In this document: positions 21,568 through 33,430 of the stretch, piece by piece
Position numbering within the stretch: the first letter of the stretch is position 1
How the letters are laid out: each line of letters starts with the position of its first letter
Source: Mauremys mutica
Lineage: Eukaryota; Chordata; Testudines; Geoemydidae
Direction: 5' to 3'
Assembly: GCF_020497125.1 (NCBI RefSeq)
Contig: NC_059072.1
Coordinates: 302,826,781 to 302,890,780, forward strand
Length of the DNA stretch: 64,000 bases
Made by a program: the position numbers and the translations under genes
Notes under the pieces: generated by a model
What the model was told of the DNA's origin: nothing
Database searches by the model: none
Seen by the model: only the letters and a program-made list of their open reading frames with translations

Positions 21568-22666
21568 TTGGCAGTCAAGTTACTCCTTAAGATCCAAACT
21601 GACAGTGAGGACTCCAACGATATCTACTCGAGTAACGCATACGACACGAGATTACTTGTGGCATTCACAGACATGCTCACCACTGTGGAACGCCGCTTTT
21701 GGGCTCGGGAAACAAGCACTGAGTGGTGGGATCACATCGTCCTGCAAGTCTGGGATGATGAGCAGTGGCTGCAGAACTTTCGGATGAGAAAAGCCACTTT
21801 CATGGGATTGTGTGAGGAGCTTGCCCCCATCCTGTGGCACAAGGACATGAGATTGAGAGTTGCCCTGCCAATGAAGAAGCGGGTGGCTATTGCAATCTGG
21901 AAGCTGGCAACTCCAGACAGCTACCGATCGGTCGCTAACAAGTTTGGAATGGGAAAGTCGACCGTTGGAATCATGTTGATGCAAGTTTTCAGGGCCATTA
22001 ATCGCAACCTGGTCAGAAGAACCATGACTCCGGGTAACGTGCAAGACATTGTGGGTGGTTTTGCACAAATGGGTTTCCCTAACTGTGGAGGGGCGATAGA
22101 TGGGACACATATTCCAATTCTGGCACCAGCCCACCTAGCCTCTGAGTACGTTAATCGGAAGGGGTATTTGTCTATGGTTCTCCACGCGCTTGTGGATCTC
22201 CATGGGCATTTCATTGACATTAACACAGGCTGGCCCGGAAAGGTGCATGACACACGCATCTTTCGGAACACTGGCCTGTTCAGGAAGCTGAAACCTGGGA
22301 CTTTTTTCCCCAGATGAGAAGATCACTGTAGGGGAAGTCAAAATGCCCATTGGGATCCTTAGAGACCCTGCTTACCCTTTAATGCCGTGGCTCATGAAAC
22401 CCTACACAGGGAGCCTTGACAGCAGCAAGGAGTGGTTCAACAACAGGCTGAGCCAGTGCAGAATGACTGTGGAGTGTGCTTTTGGCCATTTAAAGGGCCA
22501 CTGGTGCTCTCTGTATGGGAAGCTGGACCTGGCCGATGACAACATCCCTGCGGTTATATCTGCATGCTGTACCCTCCATAACACCTGGAGGCTGAATTTG
22601 AACAGCCAGAGAGCAGGGCTATTAGAGGGGCCCAGTGCGGGGCTGCAAGGATTAGGGATGCCTTGA
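21568..22666 (+). pseudogene. Harbinger DDE transposase (HARBI1-like nuclease), one frameshift
   Basis: The enzyme would cut and join the element's ends. The first frame (249 residues) has a helix-turn-helix-like region about residues 115-145 (SYRSVANKFGMGKSTVGIML), the first catalytic Asp in GGAIDGTHI (D178), and the second in NTGWPGKVHDTRIF (D228). One extra base in the T/C run at about 22302-22311 then forces a stop (TGA at 22315). The shifted frame continues without interruption and carries the third acidic residue in VECAFGHLKGHW (about 22472-22507), ending at 22666. D, D and E are therefore all preserved. The start at 21568 is the first ATG of this frame; the N terminus could begin elsewhere. 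Family: DDE_Tnp_4 of PIF/Harbinger, of which HARBI1 is the domesticated vertebrate form. Apart from the single indel it is intact, so the copy is comparatively young. Confidence 0.92.
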
Positions 22667-22842
22667 AGGAGCAATTTGAGGCTGAAAGCCACCAGTAATG
22701 TTTGGTGCCCTGCATGGGAGTGCAGTGCAGTGGTTCCAATGTTAGTAGGAATCTGTTAGTAGGAATCTGTGTTTGCTACGCTGACTTGCAGTGTCTGTTG
22801 CTTTCCGAATCCTGGGCTAAGGTATCTTTTACTTTATGCCAT

Positions 22843-22848
22843 AATAAA
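22843..22848 (+). promoter_or_regulatory. Polyadenylation signal of the transposase gene
   Basis: AATAAA about 175 bp after the transposase stop, between the convergent genes and correctly placed for the plus-strand transcript. Confidence 0.6.
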
Positions 22849-23069
22849 GAATGTTTTCAAAGCCAAAAAATCCATTTATTGAAAAGAAACACAACTGCTT
22901 GGGAAACAGAAGGGGCAAGGGGGTGGGGTAGGGAACGGTACAATCACAGATTTGTGTATGTCCTGTTATCATACTCAGCCTTCCTGTCTGAAGTGCTGTG
23001 CAATGAGTGCTGCACTTCAGGATGGCTATAATGCATGGTGATTCGGGTTAAGTGCAGTGAGTAAGGGTC

Positions 23070-24714
23070 CTAGTTTTCAGGGCTGGGTGATGAAGCTACA
23101 AGTGTTGGAGGCAGCTGGTGGCGATAAGAGCCCAGATGTTGGAGAAAGTGGGTTGGAGGTGACATGGGGGCACAAGGGAAAGAGTTTTGGGACAAGGGCA
23201 GCAGGGGGGGCTGGGCATAGTAGTGCTCTGCCTGCATGGCTATGAGCACCTGGATCAAGTCCGCTTGGTGCTCCATTATGCTCATCAGCTGATGCGTGCT
23301 TTGCTGCCGGAGCTCCGTGCTTTTGTGCCAGTGCTCCTCATTCTGCTGGCGGATCCTCCTTTCACTCTCCCTCCACTCCTGCGCTCTTAGATTCTCGTTA
23401 AGTGACTGCTGCATTACTTCATGCAGCATGTTTTCTTTGTTTCTACATGCCTCTTCCTAATTCTTTGCAGTCTTTCAGCCAGTGATAACACGGATGGCTG
23501 AGATCTCAAGGTTGCATCTGTAAAGGCAAAATGCAACATGCAACACTTAACAGAGGCAGCATTGTTCACACCAGACAAAGCAATGATTCCCCTGTACTTA
23601 AGGGAAAGCACAGTCTACACAATAGCATAATTTGCCCATCCCAAAGTGAGCGCACATAACCCATGGGACCCCCAAAATGGTGAGTAAGCACAGAGTCATG
23701 GCAGTGATTGTTTCACTGCTGTACTGTCCTCTGGGTTTCTGTGCCTTGGGGAGAGCCAACAGCTGAAGAGGGCCCCTATACTGAACACTGTCCCCATGTT
23801 TTCCACAGGAGTTCGTCCTGGAAGATATCACACCGCTGAGGGTCACCTGGGAAGCAAGGAAGGGTCTTCTACTACAACGCAGCGTCTGCCCTGGCCCATA
23901 TGCAGCTTGCCTGAGTGCAGCAATGGTCCCCCCGCCCCTCAGGGCACAGTGACGCAGACATGTTAGCCTGACTGGGACAAGGACCACAGTGGCTCTCCCA
24001 AGAAACCTGAGCAAGCGCATTGCTCAACTCCAGGATGAGACCTTTGAAGAGATCACTGAGGCCAATTCCACGATGTGCACATCAACACCCTATTCCACAT
24101 CTAGGCATGCATGCAGCCCTAACCCTCCTTGCCCCAAGAGCCCGCACCGAATAACTTTCTTCCCAAAATAAAAGCTGCTTACCGGGAACCTCCTCTGGTG
24201 TTTGTCCTTCCCCAAGCACCGGCCGCCATGATTGGCTACCTTCCTCCTAGCTTGACAACAGGTCCTGGCTGCATGCATCTAGGGATTCCAGGGTGTCTTT
24301 CTCCTCCTCAGCACCATTGCTCCCGATTTCCTCCTCCTCCTCCTCCTGCCTTGTTGAACTAGGCTATGAAGTGTCCATGGTGGTCCTCGGAATGGAGGTG
24401 GGGTCGCCCCCAAATATCGTGTCCAGCTCTTTGTAGAAACGGCAGGTCACGAGGGCAGCACTGGAGCAGTGATTTGCCTCGCAGGCTTTGCGGTATGCAT
24501 TCTGCAGCTCTTTCACTTTAATCCTGCACTCCAGTGCGGCCCGGTCATGGCCCCTTTCTGTCATGTCCCTTGATATCTGCCTGAAGGCATCGTAATTCCT
24601 ACAGCTGGAGCACAGCTGGGACTGGGCAGTTTCCTCCCCCCAAACTCTGATGAGGTCCAGCACCTCACCATTGCTCCATACTGGGGATCTCCTGGCATGT
24701 GGAGGCATGGTCAC
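23070..24714 (-). pseudogene. Harbinger Myb/SANT-like protein, two exons, broken
   Basis: In PIF/Harbinger elements this second protein binds DNA and helps import the transposase into the nucleus. Exon 1 (24714 to 24183) starts at MTMPPHARR and has a Myb/SANT-like trihelix: tryptophans in SPVWSNGEVLDLIRVWGEE, then RDMTERGHDRAALECRIK and KELQNAYRKACEAN. An acidic glutamate run follows. TAG codons interrupt it after TTMDTS and again near 24253. A good donor (CCCG/GTAAG) is at 24183/24182, and an acceptor (CTTTACAG) ends at 23518, giving a 665-nt intron. Exon 2 begins ATLRSQPSVLSLAERLQRIR, slips frame near 23430, and continues as a coiled-coil-like tail (MLHEVMQQSLNEN, then ESERRIRQQNEEHWHKS). 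The phases agree across the junction (exon 1 ends one base into a codon). Confidence 0.85.
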
Positions 24715-25398
24715 CTGGAAAGATTCGCTGAGAGCACTCCATGCCTAGTTGAGCAAACAGGAAGGGGATTTTCAAAATTCCCAGAGAATTTAAAGGGCGG
24801 GTCTGATGGTTGGTAACCTGAGTTCAAAGTGATGACTAGAGTGGCTAGAACAGGCATTGTGGGACACTTCTGGAGGCTGATCAGAGCGCATTAACAGACC
24901 ACGGCATCCACACTGGTGCTGCAGCACTCCAGCGGGGGTGCATCAAACATTATTCCGCTCGCCGAGGTAAAGTACCAGAAGCACTCTAGAAACAGAATCT
25001 GGGCACTCTACGTGCCTTGCCAGTGTGGACACATCGTGAGTTAAAGCGCACAGGGCTGCTTTAATGCACTCTAACTCGCAAGTGTAGCCATGCCCTATGA
25101 TTCCCTTGTAGAACTGGTGTAATTGATACAGGATTGGTACTGTTTGACACAGCTGGCAGAGCCGCTGCATAAAGGTAATTACACCAGTCAAGGATCTGAT
25201 TTTCTGCACCCTTCTTAGCTAGGACCATGTACACACACATCTAATTTCTGTTTGTCAATGACTGAGGTGATGAGAGAAATTTCCCATCAGGAAACTCAAC
25301 CAACAAATAAATTGGAGAAAATCATTCCCCAAGCAGAACAAGAGGGAGAACTTGTCAAGTAAATTATTCAGTGTGCATCACATACAGCAATATTTCAG

Positions 25399-25741
25399 CA
25401 GGGCCGCCCAGAGGATTCAGGGGGCCTGGGGTCTCCCACCGCCGAATGGCTGCCGAAGACCTGGCACTTAGGCGCCGGGTCCCGGGGTGGAAGGACCCCC
25501 CGCCGCGGGTCTTCGGGGCACTTTGGTGGTGGGTCCCAGAGCGGAAGGACCCCCCGCCGCTGAATTGCCGCTGAAGACCCAGAGCGGAAGACACTCTGGG
25601 GGCCTGGGCCCTGCGAGAGTTTTCCAGGGTCCCCGGAGTGAGTGAAGGACCCCGCTCCAGGGGCCTTGAAAAACTCTCGTGGGGGCCCCTGAGGGGTCTG
25701 GGGCAAATTGCCCCATTTGCCCCCCACCCCAGGCGGCCCTG
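25399..25741. mobile_element. GC-rich 0.34-kb hAT MITE
   Basis: Ends CAGGGCCGCCCAGAGG and CCCCAGGCGGCCCTG, flanked by TATTTCAG (25391-25398) and TATTTCAA (25742-25749), 7 of 8 identical. The GC-rich interior has internal repeats (AAGGACCCCCCGCCGC twice). Overlapping open frames of 67-155 codons here are base-composition artefacts. Confidence 0.85.
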
Positions 25742-25749
25742 TATTTCAA

Positions 25750-27081
25750 TGATGAGGTAAAAGGATGCCACCTTTTCCCCATCCAGTAAGCCTGCAAGGC
25801 AGAGAACAGATGAGCCATCCCCTAATGGCATTAAAGGAAAGAGACTGACAGAGTTCTTTTTTTTAATTTAGTTTGGATCAGGCTGAGACTCTGCGCTTTT
25901 CAAGTGGTAGTGAGTAGCAGCAACACTGACAGAGGTAATTCTCTCAGCACAACCAACTATTTACATATTGCAATCATACTACAAGTCTATTAGTTAACAT
26001 ATAGTTACTATTCTACTTGACCAATAAAAACACTGTATTTGTGTTAAAACTACACTCTATGTCCTTTCTTACTGCTTATGATATCACAATCATGAGCTAT
26101 AAGTCTTCTGCTTTCCTCATCACTGCAAAAAAATAATTTTGCTAGCTGACTGTGATTTTGGTGATACAGGTTCCATCATTAAAAATTCAGCATCTACCAA
26201 AAGTCACCACAGTATAGTATCTGAGACACTGCAGTTAATTCCTGTTCTAAATATAAAGGAACACTGGGATAATCCTGCAAGTCCTTGTGTGGCACACAGC
26301 AAGATGCACCATCCATGGTCCAATCAGAAGCTATATGTGGGCATATATGAGGATAAGCTCTGGACACGATCCTTTACATCGATAATAAACCTGAAGTTTC
26401 TTATACACTTGCTCCTTCACTTCCAATAGTGCAGGGAAAGACTAGAGAACGGGGAATGTCTGAGTAAACATGGGTTTAAAGTGATGCTAATAACTTTAAA
26501 TGTAGTCAGTTACAAGTAGTTTAGAAGAGTCAGTAGAAAATAATTAACTATACAAAAAGCAACGAATCATAGTATATAGAGTGCTATCAGATGCACAAAA
26601 TAAACAAACAGAAAGAGAGAAAAATAACTTGTCTAATGTTTTCCAGCGACACTAATCATAGATGTTTCTTGTAAAATTATTGGTAATTTTTTTTTTTAGG
26701 CAAGAAGTGAGATTTTTTTATGTTGACAGTATCTCTTTATGTGTGATCATCATTATGGTAGTGTGGCACTTAGCTATGCATTCCACTCTCAGGCCTTACT
26801 CCATGTACTTGGGAGGAGTAAATAGATGGTTGAAAAACAGATGTCTTGTCACAGGGTCCCTATATGCTCTGCCCTGCTCATCACTTTTTACTTTACTTCT
26901 TGTATAACACTCTGTATCTGCACTGTGCAGGGTCAGGCCCAGTGTAGTAGTTGTTGACAAATATTGACTTTTTAAGGATGACCACTGTTAAATTTATATA
27001 TTTAAGGCCACCATACATATATAGAATAAATACTTTGGTGTATACATAATAGATTTTTTCTTAAAATTAGTATTTGGCAAT
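25750..27081. other. No gene recognised
   Basis: AT-rich, no family recognised. Confidence 0.45.
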
Positions 27082-27135
27082 GTAAGAACATAAGAATGGC
27101 CTTACTGGGTCAGACCAATGGTCCATTTTGTGTGC
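27082..27135 (-). mobile_element. CR1 3' tail fragment
   Basis: GTAAGAACATAAGAATGGCC followed by TACTGGGTCAGACCAATGG is the reverse complement of the extreme 3' end of a CR1 subfamily. Sequence after about 27135 no longer resembles it confidently. Confidence 0.7.
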
Positions 27136-30100
27136 ATAAATCCATTAAGCACTTTTAAAAACCTCCCTCTAGATTTTAATACAGAAAAAGACTCAAATCT
27201 TTGATCCCTTATAACATATCTCATGAGCTCTCAAGAATGTAGGAATTTTATTAAATTGTTGTCCAGGGACTATAGCAATGGCCGCTTCAGCAATTCCTGT
27301 AAAAATAAAACAAAATAAATAAAAAAAAATCCCTTGAATCCATCAACAAGCATTTTGAAGAGCAACAATATGGAACCAAGTGTAATTTTCCAACACTTTG
27401 CCTAATGTTGTCCTGTATGTTAAGGAAAACTTTCAACATCTTCCCATGAAAACTCCCTTAAACCACTTGAACCACTTGCTGCATTATTTCCAAAACAAAT
27501 AGTCTTGATTAGTTGCAGGATGATTAATTTCTACAAAAGGAAGGAGAAAACTACTTTTGCTTAATTTGCATAGGAAGTGAAAGCTTAACTCCCTATTTTA
27601 TTACATAGCCAACCTGGTGAAGGTTCCAAAAGAAAATAACAGTGAAACTTCAATAATTGCATGACTACATTTTTGTCTTATAAAATAATACTACATACCA
27701 TACATACGTAGTGATAAACAGCCCTTCTGGTTAAGCAAATAAATTGACAAGCTCCATTTGGTCTTTATAATGCATGGATATTTTACAAGAGTACTCCGTT
27801 TTTCACAGGGAATTTTCATATCCTTCCCAAACCAACTCCCTTCTGGTTAAACAAGACTGGGGCCTATCCTGAAGAATGAAATGACTAGTTACAAAGAAAC
27901 AATTACAACACAATCTGCAGTATGGTGTGTCGGACAGAAATAACCATGTATGTTGTTTACGTTAGAACTACAATTTACGTGCTTACTTCCACTCTATGCA
28001 TTATGGAAGTGCACAAGCACGTACGCATATGCATCAGAACCTAGCCTAAATGTAGAATTCTTCCTATCCAATTTTGGTGTGTGACCATTATTTATTTACT
28101 AGGTCTGTATTTATCAGCTGTACTGCAAGCATCTCACTTTCACATAGTGCAACTGCATTTGAATATATTAAATTAAGGAAGCACGGGGCTTTTCTTTATG
28201 ATAAGCAGGCATGCTTGTCTTCTGTTCATGTTTCTTTTACAAATACAGGTATTGTGAACAATTTAAGAACATGCCACTCAATTCATTTTTCCCATAAGGG
28301 GCAGAATGCATATACACTATAGGATCACTTTCCATGCAGCAATGTTTTTGAAGGATTTCCTTCTATGCTCCTATATTAAAGTCCAACACTACCATTAGTT
28401 TATATGGATTCAAGGAGATCCACTATATAATCTAGTGGATGTATCCCATGTGTCTTCAATATCACGTAAGTGTTTTATGAATTAGGAGCCAAATTCTGCC
28501 ATAAGCTGTGCACTTATTACTCCCAGCGGCTCCAACAGGAATAAAGCATAAAAATCAGGGGGAAGGGGTCTAAAAAGAATCCCATTCATACTTCAAATAT
28601 ACCTTTTGCTAAATTGTGTGCTTTACTACATACTGAGTAGTACCATGAGCTGGACAGGAAATTGCTTTCCTTTCCTGCAAGATTTTGGGATTTCAAAATG
28701 TTTTCTCTTCTCAAATTGGGATTGTGATGAACTAGGGGTTCTATCTGCACCATATCTGAATTCTGGGTGATTTTAGGAAATTGTATCATGAAATTACTGT
28801 GTTAAGGAAAAACTATGTGTATGTGAATCTCCCAGAAGTTAGCACAGTGTGTCATGTCTCTGCCAGGACAGAGATCAGCATTCATTCATCATCTGTTCAA
28901 AGTAAAACATCTTGGGACAACAGGCTTGCTCTACCTGGGAAAAAACATTTCCTCCTCTTGTTTGAGGGGAATGGGGTTTTGGAGTAATGGAAAATGACCA
29001 AAAGTCAGAACAAAAGAAGAGGTGATCCCAGCAGGTAGACCTGCAGGTAGATCCCAGCAGGTTTCCATTTCATTTCATGTATAGACATAAAGGCACTCAC
29101 AGGGGGAACTGAGGGACAGAGACATCTTGCACCAGATTAAGATGAGGAAGTTTGCTGCAGGGGCAGGATAGTTCTGTCCTGCCTGACAGAACACAGATGA
29201 TCTCCCAAGGGAAGGGTGAGGGACATTGCATTTAGCATGTTTTATAGTTTGGTGTGATCTGTATTCTCCTGTGCTTTACATAACTGTATAGAACATAAAG
29301 CTGATAGAGTGAACAAAGTGTGTGTGTGTTGACTGCTTCACAACTACTTCATGTCCCTGAAGGAGTTAAACTATAAAGCTTCACACCTTTGGGGTGGAGC
29401 TCTGGGACAGGGGTATGTTTAAGTATGGAGGAGTCTGAAGGGTCAGTGCTGTGCACAGAGTGGCTAGGGAGCTGGCCAGTGGGCTCCAACACTTGGAAGA
29501 GGGGTGCCAGATAGAAGGTATGTCTAGATATACCGAAATCGGGGGCAGTGCCTGGACTCCATTCAGGCTTCAGGAGCTTGGAACACCCTGGGAATCCAGA
29601 GCATGGATGCTTGAATTCCCCTCACAGCAATTTTAGTGGGTGCCTAGGAAGGGGTGCTAGGATCTCTGAAAGGGACAAAAAGATGAATCTCAAAAACTTT
29701 TTATGTACTGACAAAAATTTGCATCAGGTCAATCAAAACATATCAATAATTTCTCAGTATTTCAATTCTGACTTTATTTTTATATGGTTTTTACAATATA
29801 TTAAATTTATAAACAAAAAAGTGGTTTGAACTGAAAAACAGAATAGAATGTTTCAATAATTTTGATGCTTCTTCCTCTTAAAGGTTTTTGAAATGGGACA
29901 TTCATTGTGACCAATCTTTCCCTGTGAACATTTCAGTTTCAAGAGATCAGCATTTTCTGACAAAATAACATAGTGTTGAACAATTCCTGACTATCTCTAA
30001 TAGTATCTAGGATTTTCTTTGGTTGATTTATTATGAGCACAGTGCATAGACTAATGTTCAAAAGATCCACTGGAAAGAAGGAATCTGCACATGAAGAACC

Positions 30101-30793
30101 ACCAGCCAGAAGAATCTGCACCAGCCAGAAGAAGCAGTGAGGCTCTTACTTATATTCATATGTGAATAAACACATAATTGTAACTTTAATAACAGTTTAG
30201 TACATCCCTGATTACCTTTTTGATCTAAATGTAGACCAATTCTAGTTTTCCTAAGAACAGTAGAACATTTCTATTCTTTTTGGTTATAAAAGACCAATGC
30301 AAATATATTTTATTCATGGACACAGATATCTCAAGCCCCAAAAGTATTTGTGCATACAACATGAGCTTTCCAGGTGGTAGTACTAGAAACACTGAGAATG
30401 TGAAAAATGTGTAGTTCCAGAGTTAAGTGTTTGATTTTGCAATTCACAGAATACTTAACCTAGGCACCTTTCCATTGCTCATTTCTGTAGGGAACTTGGG
30501 GACAAAGGAAGGAAGGTACTGAAAACATCAAAACATGCCTTATTTTTATACAAATTAGTTTTCTTTTCTATTGGCAACAAATCAGTATTTTTTTAAAGAG
30601 GACTATCACAATTTAAAAAAATTCCATAAACATTTGGATCTGTACATATTATCATTATTTACGTAACACCACCCAGAAACATGCTAGGCACTTTACAGAT
30701 TAAATTAAAAAGACATAAAACAGTTCCTGCCCCAAACAGCTTAAAATCTAAGGGACTGGTCCAAAACACAATCAAATCAATCATTGGACTCCT
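27136..30793. other. No gene recognised
   Basis: An A-rich run lies at 27300-27330. A short repeat-like phrase (GAGCCAAATTCTGCC) occurs near 28488. The block at 29100-29660 looks as if it could be part of an old LTR but no terminal motifs or duplication were found. The A/T-rich phrase CAGTTCCTGCCCCAAACAGC near 30720 belongs to the same ancient repeat as 32390-33430. Confidence 0.3.
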
Positions 30794-31098
30794 GGTTATA
30801 GCTGCACTGCCCAGAAAAACCTGCAGCATCAAGTCTCAGAGGTCAGGTCAACTGACTTGGACTTGTGGGGCACAGACTGCAGGGCTAAAAACAGTACTGT
30901 AGATATTCCCGCTTGGGCTGGATCCTGGAATCTGAGACCCTCCCCCGTCGCCAGATTTCAGAGCCCAGGCACCAGCCTGAGTGGGAACATCTACACTGCT
31001 CTTTTTAGCCCCACAGTCCAAGGCCTGCAAGCCAGAGTCAATTCACCCAGGCACTGAGACTCGATATTGCAGGTTTTTCTTTGCAGTGTAGGTATTAC
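30794..31098. mobile_element. Palindromic Harbinger-like MITE, diverged
   Basis: Ends GGTTATAGCTGCACTG and GCAGTGTAGGTATTACC. The interior mirrors itself (GCAGGGCTAAAAACAG against TTTTTAGCCC; GTGGGAACATCTACAC against GTAGATATTCCCGC). Same family as 58619 and 60899. The flanks (CCT and CTA) do not give a clean 3-bp duplication. Confidence 0.6.
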
Positions 31099-32389
31099 CC
31101 TAGTGATATTACATGGCTTTGGATCAAACTCTAATTTTAGATATGATATAACGATAGAGAATAACAAACAATAAGAGTGGAAGGAGAAGGACAAGGATTA
31201 GAACAGACAGATCATAGAATTACTCAGTTTTGATCTGTGCATTTTGCTTCCTGTTAAGTCTTTCATCTACATTCATACTAGATGTCCCTCGACCAAAAAT
31301 TACTATAGAAATCTACATACCTTCAGCTTTTCTTGTATCAGGAGCATAAAATACTTGTGTCTTCTGATAAGACTTGTGTTAAAATTGTTGCATTCCCAAG
31401 CAAGTATTTTTTTTTAATTTGAACTCAGAAATAATACATTATGCATACAAATTTTATGGCAGGAAGAAGAATCTCTTGCTTTAGTATGCTAAGTCTGTTG
31501 TATACATTAAGTATCTTCTTGGTATTGTGTCCAGTGACTCAGATACAGTGCGTACAAGTAGTAACTCACAGCTAAAGGAATGCTGGGAATGATCTTACTA
31601 AAGTTGTAAATAAAACTTTAAAAAACGTTGAGCAATATCCTGACATTCAACACTTCAAGGACTGAAACTGAGCAATGTCTCTCTGTACCCTTATGCTTTT
31701 GATATTAGCTGATTCCCCCCGAGAAAATGTGGGGAGGGAATCTGTTTACACCCGGGAGATGAAGAAAATGATTCCAGTTCTTTCAACAGAAGCGTCAGCA
31801 CTGGAGAAGCATGCAGCTAATATGATGGTGGCATAGCAACTAATATTCTGTGGCCTTAAGGCAAGATGAGACTTCAACTGATAACCTCATAAGCCCAAGC
31901 CCTTCCAAACCCAGTGGAGCTCAGCCAAACAACCATGATCATATTATATTTTGAACATCTTCTATGAGTAGTGAATAATTGTGTGTCCCAACTGCATGAA
32001 GTTTGTTTTGTGAGTAGAGCTTGGAAGAATATTGCTACTTCCCTCTATCCCACATATGTTCCCCTTCTTAAAGATCAAACAGGGCAGAAGAAATGTTACG
32101 AGTATTTCTTCAGAGGTACTATAGAGCTTTGTTCCATGAAACACACTAGTATGTTTCATCTCTCTGATTCACTTAAACCAGGAATCACACTTATTGACTA
32201 TTAAAAACAACCAACCCTGTGGCTCTAATTCATTAATATATCACTTTTTGAAACATTTCTTTATTTTTGTTCAGTATTTCTAAGCAGGCAGGCAGCGTCA
32301 TTCACTGTGTAATGGTCATCAGTGAGAAATCCAAGAATATGTAGCAGCATACTAACATCCAGGCTATTATTAAATTATTTTTAATACTA
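31099..32389. other. No gene recognised
   Basis: Unique-looking AT-rich sequence. Confidence 0.4.
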
Positions 32390-33430
32390 AAGTGTCAATG
32401 GTATGTTCAGTACTGTACTATGCACAAGACAGTCCCTGCCCTAGATGGATTACAACAGCTACAAGTAAGACAAGAAATCAGAAAGAGGATGTTGTTAACT
32501 TACAATATTTTTGGTATGATTAGTACTATTTCCTCTAGTTTGCCTCTTCTGAAATACTGTGGTGGAGAGAGCATTTGACTGATGGAAGTTTGTACTTGAG
32601 GGTCTCACAGCAAAAGTGTTCTTTGTGAAAATGCTTTATAAATTAGACAGGGAAAGAAGTGGATTCATTTGAATGACAAGGGGTAAAGGGCCTGAGGCAC
32701 TGGAAATGAAAAACCTTTCTAGGTAGATGGGAGAAGCATGGATGGAAAAAGGAAAAAAAATAATGTGCTAAGTCTTGCGCTGTTGTGTGACGTGAAGTGT
32801 GAGACATGATTACTAACTAGATTCTAGAACTGAGCCGGGGCCTTGAAAGCAAGTAACAAAAGTTCAAATTTGATATGCTGGGCAAAGGGGAACCAGAGGA
32901 AAGACTGAAAGGGGATGGACTCATAAAAGTGTGCAAAATATAATTTTAGCAGTTCCATTCTGGACATGATGGAGGAGAGAGATGTTTGGGTGATATCCTA
33001 GGACTCCTCTAAATCCCTTAGTGCCTCACTCAAGCAGTACAAGGAAGACTTAAGACAGCAGATGACTGTGAGAATTCTGAGCTGACACCAATCCTATAAC
33101 AGCCCTTCTGCCCACACCCTGGGTATACGAGGTATTCTGGAGCTGGGGAAGAGAGCATGTCATGTTTAAACTTGAACTGGCGTGGGCTACTCATGATTAT
33201 TTGTCAGAGCCAGAGTCAGAAACGTGGGACTGGATAACAGGAGACAAAATTGTGCAGAGGTAGATTTGTGAGTCAAAGCACAGAGAACAGAGCTGAAGCT
33301 ATACAAACAGATGAAATCACCCAGGCATGAGTTGTAGAAGGTGACCACAGTGCTCAGTCAGACTCCTGCTGAGAGATGGAGTGGGAGCAGCAATCCAAAG
33401 GAGATGATGAAAGAGTGATGACAAAGGGAG
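32390..33430. repeat. Possible ancient LINE 3' region, unclassified
   Basis: Phrases such as AGTCCCTGCCCTAGATGG, ATATGCTGGGCAAAGGGG and AACCAGAGGAAAGACTG recall an old amniote LINE tail in which AGTCCCTGCCCC is common. Divergence is too high for certainty. Confidence 0.25.

Larger units (their letters stand above)
21156..25095 (+). mobile_element. Near-complete PIF/Harbinger DNA transposon
   Basis: A 3,940-bp element with inverted ends GGGCATGGCTACACTTGC (left) and GCAAGTGTAGCCATGCCC (right), identical over 18 bp, flanked by TAT at 21153-21155 and 25096-25098. It encodes the two PIF/Harbinger proteins in convergent orientation: a DDE transposase on the plus strand (21568-22666) and a Myb/SANT-like protein on the minus strand (24714 to about 23070, two exons). 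The transposase has one frameshift and the partner has two stops and a frameshift. Length, ends and gene order make this a formerly autonomous copy. Confidence 0.95.

Noticed and set aside
21030..21617. Minus-strand frame of 195 codons at the start of the Harbinger element
   Set aside because: It runs through the inverted repeat and into flanking DNA, opposite the transposase leader; no motif recognised.
25364..25831. Minus-strand frame of 155 codons
   Set aside because: It spans a hAT MITE with its 8-bp duplication; the coding look comes from GC content.
29020..29660. Possible LTR around the GGAGTTAAACTATAAAGC phrase
   Set aside because: No TG...CA ends or target duplication could be identified, so it was left as unassigned sequence.
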